64,000 nt of DNA from Phlebotomus papatasi. Its lineage: Eukaryota > Arthropoda > Insecta > Diptera > Psychodidae. Positions 31,941-43,900 of this stretch are shown in pieces (within the stretch, counting starts at the first letter, position 1; every line of letters starts with the position of its first letter). Made by a program: the position numbers and the translations under genes. The notes beneath the pieces were generated by a model. It had not been told where the DNA came from, did not search any database, and saw only the letters and a program-made list of their open reading frames with translations. The DNA is taken from NCBI RefSeq assembly GCF_024763615.1, contig NC_077223.1, forward strand, positions 68,138,627 through 68,202,626. Direction: 5' to 3'.

Positions 31941-34900
31941 CTGGACCAAGATAAGGTACTAATCAGACAACATATACATAAGGTAGGTAATATATTTGAA
32001 ACATATAGATTTTTAACCCGGGGGCAAAATGTAACAATTCAAATATTTTTGATATGTTTTTTTTTAAGGTCCAGAAGTAATGAAAATAAATTTCAAAATA
32101 AACTATTTTATATAGGGGAAGTGTGCCAAATTTCGGCCAGCTTCTAATTTCGGCCACTCTGAGTGTAATTTCGGCCATGAAAATAAATTAATTAAAATTA
32201 TGTATGTTATCTTCGAATAGTCAATGAATTCATTTTGCTTTAAAATATTTATTCATTTTATTAATACAAAGACCGTTAAATTTTAGGTATAATTTGAATT
32301 TAAATTGCGTTGTAAAAACTCAGTGTGAAAAGAGTCTTATAAAAAATGTGACAGATCGATTGTGTTTCTAGCAGTCTTGTGATTTGTGGTGAAGTGCAGG
32401 TTTTCCTTAGGTGTTTTTCATAAAAATTGATTAATTTTCATTAAAGATTGTTTCTGTTTATGTTAATAGTGAATCAATCTTTAAATTTCTGGTAAAATTT
32501 CCCAGCTGGATCCTGTATTTCGCGTAAAAAAGTATATACTTTGTGAGCGTCTCTCCGGTGAGGTAGTGTTGCCTATTCCGGCAATATCTTTTGCTTTCCT
32601 AAATTTCTTATTCATTTTATGTTTTTTTTTCAATTTCTAAGTTCTACAATGTCCAGAGAAAAAACCATCGCTTCTATGAAAAATATGATGTGGGAAAGGC
32701 CTTGGAAAAGTTCAGGTAGGGCAAATTGCTACGGGAATCTGCGCGTAAATTTGAGAGGCTACTCTTCAGGTCTTCAGGACAAATTACGCGGAAGATCTCA
32801 GGGCTTGTGGGTCATATAAACGTATTAAACTCGTTCCGTTTGACGTTTTGAAATTTTCTATCCGTTACGTCACAAAAAAGTTGGTCAGAAAAAAGGTGGC
32901 CGGTATTTCATACAAAGTGGCCGGAATACTACCCAACGCAATGCCAATATTTTTATTAATTTTTCAATATTTTAGGAAGTGATTTAAAGAAAACAAAGAT
33001 GATAAACTAGTTTTCAAGGTTCCACACAACCTTTCCGAAAAGGATGTAACAAAAAATATCAATATGAATTAAAAATATTGCATTTCAAACTTAGGACTTC
33101 GGTGCTTATATGCAACTATGCCGAAATTTGGCACACTTACCCTACAGGGTGGCTGAAAAAAAAATGCAACGACTTTCAGAGCGCATAGCTGTCAAACCGC
33201 TGGTGACAGCGGTTTCACATTTTGCATAGAGTTAGTTCAATGTTAAAAACCTACAAAAGCATTTTCGATAATATTTTGTAGAAGTTTTTTAAACCGTAAT
33301 GGAACTCAAACGTGACAATTTAATGTCGCTATATTTTGCAGGAAATGCGGAAGCAGCTATGGTTAGGGCTCTTTAAAATCCTGAATGTATTTAAACTTTA
33401 AATTTTTCGAAACATAACTTGGTACAGGGATACTAGTAGAATTTTAAAATGCTTTGGTGGAGGTCTAAAAAAATTGCTTCATCGGTAGTCATCGTTCTTA
33501 AAGTTAAGAAGCAAATTGAACAGAATCTGCGTCATATCTGCAAACAAACGATCTCTGAGACGCATAGATCGCAAATAACCATGGAATAAATATTGTTAAA
33601 GGACCTCAAAGGAAAGGAAACAAAATAATTGTGTCTATCTGAAGGAAAGATCATACGATAATTTGAACGTTCGAATGACCACCGGAAATCAAGGACCATC
33701 TTATTTGAAGGTCTGGACTTCCTTGAAGACAAATTATTACTTTCGCACTTCATTTTGGGAAAACAATGACCTCCACAATTCTTGGATGCAAAATCGTTTG
33801 ACTTCTCCAAAAGAGGCATTTTGTTGGTCAAGGTTAGGACTAAAAAGTAGTAAAGTGTCGATGAGCTGAAGGCATCCCTTCCTCTTGAATAGTAGGACAT
33901 TCAGAAGGTTGACATCCGTGCAAACTACGATAGCACTTCCAACAGACTTAAGACCAAATTAAGTCAAAATTAAATTATATTGAACAAAACCGATAATATT
34001 CTAAAATTTTGATGTATTTACTACTAGGGTAAATTAAGCTAATTTAAAACCTGCTTCAAATGGAAATTTTTCGCTACTCCAAATGGAAACGTCACTGTTT
34101 TTATGATAAATACAGTACTAAATTACTATATTTATATATTTCCTATACCACATTTTTAATAATTTACTTAATTTTGTTCCAAATAAAACGAAAATCCATT
34201 CATACTCACAAATTTTAATTTGTTAATTTCTCAGAAAAATTAAAAGTGTACCTTTTCACCATTGAATTTTTCGTCGATCGACCATGTTTTTCAATGAAGG
34301 AAAACACAATAAAGTGACTGTTGTTTATTCGTTTTGTTAAACATTTAATGTCACATTTCTGGCTAATTTTAGTTAAATCAAGTGCTAATCTTTATTGTTA
34401 ATGGTACGTGAAGATTTCAAATGAAATAATTACCTATTTCGTGAACAAAAGGGTTTTTTCTGAAGTGTCTGCAAAAACTTCAATAGGAAACTCCGGAAAT
34501 ATGATTTTTAGGAGAGATTTTCATATTGTTTTACTTATATGGGAAAGGAGAAAAGACCAGGAATAAGAACAAATCCTGCACTCAGGAGCAACTCAACAAG
34601 GTTTTTGACGCCTTTCCTCGCGGTTTCACTTACACTGTTTGTCTCCAATTAGAAACTTTCCCTTGTCTCCATTTGGATTAATATGTTTCCAATAGAAGCA
34701 TTTTACGCTCGCGTATTTTTCTTGTATTTAAGAAGTTTTCAAATTATATCTAAGAAATTTTCACTAAACAGTAACATTCTAGGATTCAGAGAATTTTTGG
34801 TAGTCATAGATGAGTTCTAAAAGGTTTACCCAAAAGGTTCTATATTAAAATAACGCATAATATTTTTTTAAATAATAGCTTTTATAGAAGTTCTGTGTAG

Positions 34901-37900
34901 TTTCTGATTAAACGAGTACTTTAGATTTTGGTGTCGGTCAAAATGTGAACTCATAAAATGTTGGTGAATTTAAGAAATTTTTCCATTATGATCCTTTGTA
35001 CGATACTGAAGTTCCTTTTTTTTGCATAAAGATGCAAATGACTGATAAAAAGAAACTTATTCAACCATTTATACAACATTTTACCACTCACTTCTGGGCG
35101 TTAACTTTTGCCTTTTGCCTTTGCTTCCAGCGTCACAATGTTTTCTTATCAATCTCCCAACTTATTACCTTTTCTCAGTTATTTGCCCTTTTGACACCAA
35201 AATCACCCATTCAAATATTTGATAAGATAGCGCTTGAGAAAAAAAAAGAATGAATGAACAAAAAAATGGCATACTAACTTGAGTCCAGCTGTAACTTCCT
35301 TCCACACCTTGCGACTCTCGTTGTCATCCTGCTCAGCAATGGGCCTTACGTTCTTATGGAAGATGGGAATGCTGTTGACATCAACAAAAACCTCTGGCTT
35401 ATGCCTTGAGCCATCATTCCATTTGGCCTCCATGGCTCCACTCCACTCTCCAGCAATGCTCACGAAGGCCTTCTTCTCGCCCGGAGCAAAAATCTCAGCT
35501 GTGACACGATTCTTCTTGCCACCATAGAAGGGCTTCGTGAGAAATTCCACGTCGGCATGGTAGCCGGTGCGAGGGCATGAGATTGTCACTGTGCCGCCCA
35601 ATTCGATCCACGGCACAGTGAGAATCGAACGCCCATACCCATTGGGAAATGTCACAATGTACTCCTCATTCAAGTCGCACAAAGTTACAATGCCCTGGCC
35701 AATGTTGTGGACACCAATTGAGATGCCCAGGAATTTTGACTTAGTCCACACATGGGCCGAGAAGGATATCTTTTTCGCATAGTGCTCGGCATAGAAAGCT
35801 GATACTATTTTTTTCGTTTTTTGTTTGTTTGTTTTTTTTTTTTTTTTTCAAAATCACATGCAATGAAATAAAAGAAATTGAGATTAGAATTTGTTCATTT
35901 GGTAAGGTCTTTTTGACTGAAAGATTTATTTTAATAGCTTAAAACTACTCAATAGTCCGCCATTTTATAATATTTTTTTGTAAAAAAATGTTTAGACAAT
36001 CACTGAGAAAAAAACGGAGATGCAATTAACTTTTTTCTTCATAATTTTAACACTTTTTAGGTGTGAAAATATATCAATATTTTTTAATGTTAATTTTACA
36101 CCTTTTTAAGGGTAAAATTAACATGAAAAAGGGTAACTTTAACCCCTGATACACTTAAAAAGCATTATATTTACACCGATTTCGGATCAATACTGCAGAG
36201 TAAAATTAACATTTCCGAAATGTTATTTTAACTTTTTCGGATTTCTCTCAGTGATTTAATTTGTAGAGAAAGGCTTTGAGGCTTCGTTCATACTCTTGCT
36301 TCAAACACTTCATATGGGAAAACCGGGAAAACCCATATACCTTAAATGAATCTTAGCTATTTTTCAGGAAATATGTGACTTAAGACTAGCTATTAAAATG
36401 TATCAACTATTAGCTCAAAGAGTCATTAAAGAAACATGGAAAAAAATATGAAATGTTCGAAGCCAGAGAATGGGCAAAGTCTGAAAGCCTTCCCCTATGC
36501 CAAAAAATTCATGAAACATTGTATTTTCCTTCTCTTAAAAAAAAACGCGAAAAACGGTCATTTTTTGACCTCCTAATTAATGTTCTTCACTTGAGGTCTC
36601 TACACACTAGAGAAATTTATGTCCATTAAGAATTTTTCCTGCACGAGCGTAGGGAACAGGACCGCAGCGCTGGGAGGGCATTGAGGTGCAATGCCTTACC
36701 TTAAAACTTTCAATGCCCTACTTTAAAACCAGAAACTAAGATAATGTTCTATAAGTAAATTGCTCGTAGTATGATATGGTTGAGAAGAAATTAATCTCCT
36801 ATTAAATGGCCTGATACATATGATCTAATAGTGTTATCGATTGAAGTGCTTAATGCAATTGGTTAATATCGTATGGAAAGGCAAACGACAATTTTGTGAA
36901 ATAATTTAAATATTGTCTCAAACATCTTTTAAAAACTTTTAATAAATTTAGTCATTGAAACCACATTTTTTGGAGATTTTTTTTTTTGGAAAAAAAAAAC
37001 ATACTTTTCATATAGTTAAGGGGTTACGTGGATCAAGAAGACTGTAAAAATAAACATAATTGCTCAATTTTTTTCAGCATATTAAAAAAAATTAATTTAA
37101 GCTCTTAGGCATATATTAAAAGTACAACATTAACATAACCTATATTTTCTAAATTTTTCATTTAAAATTTAGTAATTGAAACCATATTTTTAGAGATTTT
37201 TTTGGAAAAAAAAACATATACTTTTCGGTGAAGAAGTTTTCTCGGAATTGCTCCATTTAAAGTCCAAAAATCAAATATTTTCTGTTAGCTGATAAGTTCA
37301 ACTAATCCTTAAATTTTATGTTCACTTGATCAAAACGTATTCCATATTCTACAAAACGAAACATAGTGTAACTGTGTTATCACACTTGCACATTAAAATT
37401 TGAATATGATTCACATTAATTGTCGCTGGTGAGAGTCGAAATGTGTAATTTGTGTGTTTAAATCATTTTATATTCAAAATTTGATCTATTTGTTGATAAA
37501 AAGGCAGACTTTGCTTGCAAAATTTGATATAAATTGATTTATAGCATTAATGCGAAAAATTAATGCGATTTTCTCTTTAATTTTTTAATGTGAAAAATAT
37601 TTTTGCTTTAGGTAAATTTAAACTTATTTTTGCAGACCAAGTCCACTTTTTTATCAATAAATAGAAAAACCCTAAATATTAAGTGACTCAAAGATACAAA
37701 TAACATATTTGGACGCTCACATGGGACAATTAATGTGATTCACATTAAAATTTTAATGTGCAAGTGTGATAACGCCGTAAAACACGTCAAAACTGGTATT
37801 TTTGTGTATGAAATTTTCTTAAAAATTCAAATTTCATTTTTTGAAAATTCCTTCGTTCAAAGACTAGTTTAACTCATCAAGTAGGTTACAGGGTTTTTTT

Positions 37901-40900
37901 TGGTTTCCAAATGAACCAATTCCGAGAAATCTTGTCCTCCGAAAAGTATGTTTTTTTTTTCAAAAATGTCTCCACAGGAGGACATCTCCTCATACAGGAT
38001 AAATTTTTAAATGAAAATTTCAGGAAATATAGTTTGAATTTTGTACTTTTATATACCTAAGAGCTTGAATTAATAATATTTTTTTATTATATTGAAAAGA
38101 AATTACAACAAAATCTGCTGTTTTTTTTATAAATTTTGACCCACGTAATGCCCAACGTACAATAACTTTTGTTTAGTAAACATGTTTTTGACATTTCAAT
38201 GAGAGTGAGTGAGATCCAGATCTAGTCATCTCATTCATTCTCATGGGAAATTTTCAAAACATGTTTACAAACAAAAATTATTGTGCGCTGGGCATAACCC
38301 CTTAAGTATATGTATCAAAGAATTATAATAATATATTTATTTTTAAAATTTGTTTTTTTTTTGTTTTACTACATTCACTTACATTCAAACTGGCGTCAAA
38401 CTTTTTGAATTTTATCCATTTCGACCGACAAGAGCAATTTACTCAACGCGATTTTTTACCCCCAAAATTCAACTCACAATCGAAATTTCACACATTGCGA
38501 GTTGCAAGAACACTGAGTTTCACACATTTCGAGGTTACATGTAAAGAATCTCAGGTACCATAAGCTAATCTGGGCTTATCACTGGTTGTAATAATGGGAC
38601 ATTCGGGACATTCAAATATTGCAATTTGCATTCTGTTGTATTTTTTTTCCAAACAAATTTTATTTTCCCAACAGAATTTCAGAATTTCTACAGCGGAATA
38701 AGTTTTGGCTATAAAAAAATTAACAAGGCGTCAGTCCTATCCATGAATAACCCAAATTAAAGAAAACTTATATTTCAAAGCCTATCTGCTTCTCCTACAC
38801 AAATTCCTATGTCCTTGACCTAATCCTTTTCCTTTGAATCCTAATAAATTGCAATATGATTAGCTAGATATTTAAAAATATTTTCTTTAATTTTACTTAC
38901 AAAATTTCCGTCTTGTCTAATGCAATATTTGACTCAAAATGGCGAATGCCTATATCTATTCCAAATAACCCTTCCCAATTCTAATAGACCTTTCCAATGA
39001 AATTCAAAATTATTTAAAATCCTAACTGACAGCCTTTCAAATGTTAATTCAATTAACAACACATTCCTTCGAAAAAATCCTTTTCATTAAATTTTTCGTA
39101 AAACCTAGAAAAGACAGATATCTATACGCTATACATTTTTGGTATTGTCAAGATCTAATGGCCCATATACACTAGAGAAATTTATGTCCATATTGAAGTG
39201 TTTTTTCTAGAAAAACGTAGGGAATTTAGGGAATTTACTTCAATATGGATATAAATTGTTCTAGTGTGTATTGTATAGGCCATAATCTTACGATGCTACC
39301 ACCCTAGGATTTTCACAATTTAATTTTAAATTCAATTGAGCCAATTGAACATTATAAGATTTCTAGAATTTACTTGAAAATTCTTACAGCCGGGACACAT
39401 TTTGCAAGAAATTTGCTCAATTTTAAATAGTGCCGCGAGATTTTTGATTGTGAATGACTCTGGAAAATGTGTGATAGTACTTAAATTGTCTTATAAGTCA
39501 TCTGTTATGCAAAAGAATTCCCAAAGCTAGAAGAAAGGGTTATAGGCAAGGAGGCTCATGAAGAGACTCTCATACAGTCTTGTTGAAAATTTGTATGAAG
39601 TCATCCCAAGTGCAATTTATTGACACAACACTCTCCTTCGAATTGCTTTGGAGAAACTCAGCAAATTACTCCCGATACTGAAGCAGTCACTCGCATAGAA
39701 GTTTATCACTAATCATTGTACTTATTTTATTTTTTGGCCACAAATAATAATTAATTAGCAAAAGACTATAATTCCAATAAAATTGAAATTAATGAAATGA
39801 GCAATTTTAACATTTTAATTTGCTGAATTTAAATTTAATTGAGCAACCACATTTATGCTATTTTAGCAGGTTTAAACATGTTTTGGTGGGCCAAGTATTA
39901 GTTTATATCAATAAATAAGCGAAAATCTATCAATTCAATTGATTTTTACTGCAAAATAACGCATAGGAACAACTCATCTGAAAATTAAATTGAATTTACA
40001 AATTGAAAAAATCCTAGTGTGATAGCACGGTTAGGGCTCTTGTGAGTATTTTCTGGAGGAGAAAAATGGAAATTGAAGTTAAATTCAAAAGGTTTGATTA
40101 AGTGAAAATGAGGAAAATGGGTAAAGTAGTAAATTTGAGAATTTTCTGAATTTCCCACCATCTATTTTCCTTTCTCTTTCAAAAGCCTTATAAACAGACA
40201 ACTTCCTCAATGGCTAAATGTACTCCTCACATCCAAAAAAATCATCATAAATTCAATTTTGAACAAGTTAAACAAGATAATGGCAATTTCCTCACGCTTG
40301 TATTTTCCATTCCTCTTCAAAATCATTCAAAAATCACATTAGCATCATTTTCCGTTGTTCATTATGCTTTTCTATATAACTGGGAATTTTATAAATACAC
40401 GCGCATTTTCCTCTCGAAATTACGGTGATTAATTGTTTAGACAAAATCCAATAACAATTTGGTTAGAAAAGTCAATTGCGTGAGATGAAGTTTCAGCTCA
40501 TCTCACCGAGAAATGTCTGATGTGAGACGGAAAATCAATAAAATCAATTTAAATAAACTTACAGAGAGCCTGCACCAAGGGGTTATTCATTTTCTTTATC
40601 TTATTGACAAAAGTGTTTTATGATTCTTATTTTACGGGATTTGTGAAACATTTTCAAAGTTTCCGGTTTTGCAGCACCTTTCTCAATGCTTCTTGAAATT
40701 CGCGATAGTTTTATAAGATTCTTCAGATTCCTATGAATCTTCAAAATGAGTCACTCACAGCAGAAAGAGCTGCAGCCAATGTAATTGTATTGACTGTAGC
40801 CTTCTTTTGCTGCTAGCGACAATACTCTTTGGATTTTGCGCTATCTTTTTGATGTTTCTTATTTTTGGTGAAAACTCGTAATGTATCTTTTGTTTCGCGA

Positions 40901-43900
40901 AATATTTTTTAGGGATCCTCGAAATCAGCAAAACCAGAAAATTTCTCCGGATTTTTCGAAACATTTTGAAGAATTCTTTAAAAAAAAATTATAGGAAAGG
41001 TATTAAATTTGAAAGCAAAGTGTTCCTTATGGCTCCGGCACACCTTTTAGATCAGGAAAATTTCATGAACTCCAAATTCGAAACCCTTTCTTTCTCACAT
41101 GTTTTGCATATGACTATCTCATTCTTTCGCATACCAAATTCGATTGAGCTAAATTGAATTTGGAGTGATGTTTAAGAGAAGAAGAAGAGTGCGAAAGAAT
41201 GAGATAGACATATGCAAAACATGTGAGAAAGAAATGGATCCGAAATTCGACTTCATGAAATTTTCTTAATCTAAAAGGTGTGCCGGAGCCATTAAGGTTA
41301 ATTTCGCTTACTGCTTTTATCAAATTCTTGGAAATCTTCTTAAGAATTCTCAAACTCTGCGAAAACTTTTAATTCATTGCATTTCACGAAACTTTTCCTC
41401 TTCGTTTCGCGAAACAATTTAAGATTTCGCGACAACTTCAGATTAATCAAAGTTTTCCAAAACTTTGCAATGTTTAACCGGCATTTTTCATAAACCCATT
41501 GAAGTTTTCTATATTTATGTAAATTTTTCTTAGTTTCCTCGGATTTCTAGAGAACCCAAGTTTTTCAGAGTTCTACGATACCTTTCTATCGAGTTTTCTA
41601 AGGTTTCACGAATGTTTCCGAAGGTTTCGGGTTTTGGGATAGGTTTCGGGGTTTTATGCAACCTCGAGTGAAACCTATTTTCAAAGGTTCACTTCACACA
41701 TTTTGCGAAACATTCTAGGTCATCAAACGTCATTGGCAAAACTATCCTCAAAGTTTTTTTCTGGTTTTATGGAAACTTTTTTTTTTAAGGTATTTCACGT
41801 TTTGTGGAAACTGTTTTTTAAGGTTTCTCGGATTTCGCCCCATCTCAATGTTTCTCTAACAACTGTATGAAACATTTCTCATGGTTTCTGAAGTTCCGTG
41901 AAACCGTTCATAAGGCCTCTACATTCTACTCAATAGAAGAATTTTTAAAGCTTTTTTAAAGAAAGTTTGTGGGCAGAATCGTCAAAATATTTTAAAAAAG
42001 TAAGTTTTGTCGAAAATTGCTTCTAGTATGTAGAAACCGTTAGGGTTTATCTGATTTCGTGAAGCCTTTTTTTTTCAAGGTTTCTCGAGTTTTACGAAAG
42101 TATCTCAAGATTGTACACATATTGTCCCAACTCCCGTGAAATTCCCTGCGTGGAGAAGTAGTTTTTTACTTCGGTCCAGAACCAGGCCTAGGTGGGGTAT
42201 GGCAGAGTATGACAGTGTAGTAACGTCAAGTAAGTAGAAGTCAGTAGTGTAGCGTGCGTCAAGAATGGTCGCCCTACATTGGTCGGAACCGGTTCTTCTG
42301 ATTTAGATTTTATAGAGTAACAATAAACCTGCCGTGGTTTATTGTGTAACAAGATTGTTTTTGCATCGCAAAACCGGCCTCAGGGTTTTTTTTCAAGTTT
42401 CGGAAAAGCTTTTTTTTTTAAAGGTGTCTCGGTTTTCGTGAAATCTTTCTCAAGGTTTCTGTGCTTTTGTTAAACCGTTTTCGATTTTTTTCTGTTTTTT
42501 TTAAACGATTATTATGCTTTTATGGGATTCGTAAAATCTTTTTTTTAAGGTTTCTCAGATTTTGTGAAACAGTTTCTAAGGTCTTTCTTTTTTTTGTGAA
42601 ATCCTTATTAGAGTTTTTCGAGATTCAGAAACCGTTTTTCAACGTTTTTTTTCTATTTTAATAGAACAGTTCTTAAGCTTTAGGGCAAGTTTTGACGAAA
42701 ATTGCTTTCATTTGTAGACGCCATTAGGGTTTATCTGGTTTTTGTGAAACCTCTCATTTCACGGTTTCCCGAGTTTCACGAAATAATTTCAAGATTGCTC
42801 TTGCAACGTAAAACCGGCCTCAGGGTTTTTTTTGAGTTTCATGAAACTTCTTTTTAAGGCCTCTCGGTTTTCGTGAAATCTTTTTCAAGGTTTCTGTGCT
42901 CTTCTAAAACTGTCTTTTAGATTTTTCTTTTTTTTTTAAACGATTTTTATGGTGTTTTAGGGATTTGTAATTTTTTTTTTCAAAGTTTCTTAGGTTTCGT
43001 GAAATAGTTTTTATGGTTTTTCTTGTTTTGTGAAACATTTTTTTTTAGAGTTTTTCGGGTTTCGTGAAACTGCTTTTTCAACATATTTCGATTTTCGTAG
43101 AACCGTTCTTAAGCTACCTTGAATCTCGTGATCTCCTTTAGGTTTCCTGTGATTCTCGAAACTTTTCTCAAAGTTTCTCGGCTTTCGTGAAACTGTTCTA
43201 CAAGTTTCTCTTGTTTCTTGAAACCACTCTTATTGTTTTTGTGAAACTTTCTTTCAAGGTTTCGCGAATTTCAAAAAACTGTTCTCAAGATTTCCCGTAT
43301 TTAGCTAAACTTTTCACAACGGTTCTTAAGTAGATATGGTAAAATTTCAGAAATTTCACAGCAGTCTCCACCTACTTTAGGCGGAAATTCATGAAATTTC
43401 TTGAAATTTACGAACTCTATTCTTAAGTCTTGCAAAAGAATTGCCTAAGCTTTATCAAAATGAATCACCCCTTTGTCTGCACCGTATGAGGCTGTGTATT
43501 TTATTGATTTCTAGAATAGGTTTATTGGTACTCACTTGGAGGATGATGAGATACTTGTTCAGCCACAAAAGTTAATTGATTTTTGGTACACCATGGAACT
43601 GGACCGTCAGACACTGGTTCATTGTCAACTTGTTCATCTGCAAAGTAAGCTTCTAAGAAGTTACTCTGAAGGCTTTTTTTTTCTTTCTTAAAAAACTCAC
43701 TGTTTTCAGCAATATTCCAGTGACACTGGAAAACTTCACCCAAAATGGGATTATATGGCTTCTTGGCAACACTACTCTTCCTTCCAGCATGGTATGCACT
43801 TAAATACCATTTGACTACTTGCACAATTCTATCACGTGGATCCTTGAGATCGGCAATTTTGATAAAGAGATCCGGATGGGCAAAGTAGTCAGCATACATT

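Larger units (their letters stand above)
37016..38305. mobile_element. Element with TTAAGGGGTTACGTGG ends, copy 2, twice interrupted
   Basis: TTAAGGGGTTACGTGGATCA left; right end TTTTGACCCACGTAA...CCCCTTAA is split by the TAA-flanked MITE at 38149-38294. A second insertion is 37376-37773. Shares its inner part with copy 1 (987-3874). Confidence 0.8.
40621..43420. repeat. 2.8-kb degenerate array of GGTTTCTCGG-TTTTCGTGAAAC units
   Basis: Units of about 30-35 bp around TTTCGTGAAACNNTTTTTAAGG. A longer period is visible: the block at 42370-42590 recurs about 446 bp later (both have CAAAACCGGCCTCAGGGTTTT-like starts and TCTCGGTTTTCGTGAAATCT). Interrupted by the MITE 41029-41292 and the solo LTR 42112-42351. 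Lies in the OSBPL9 intron between exons 8 and 9. Confidence 0.85.
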
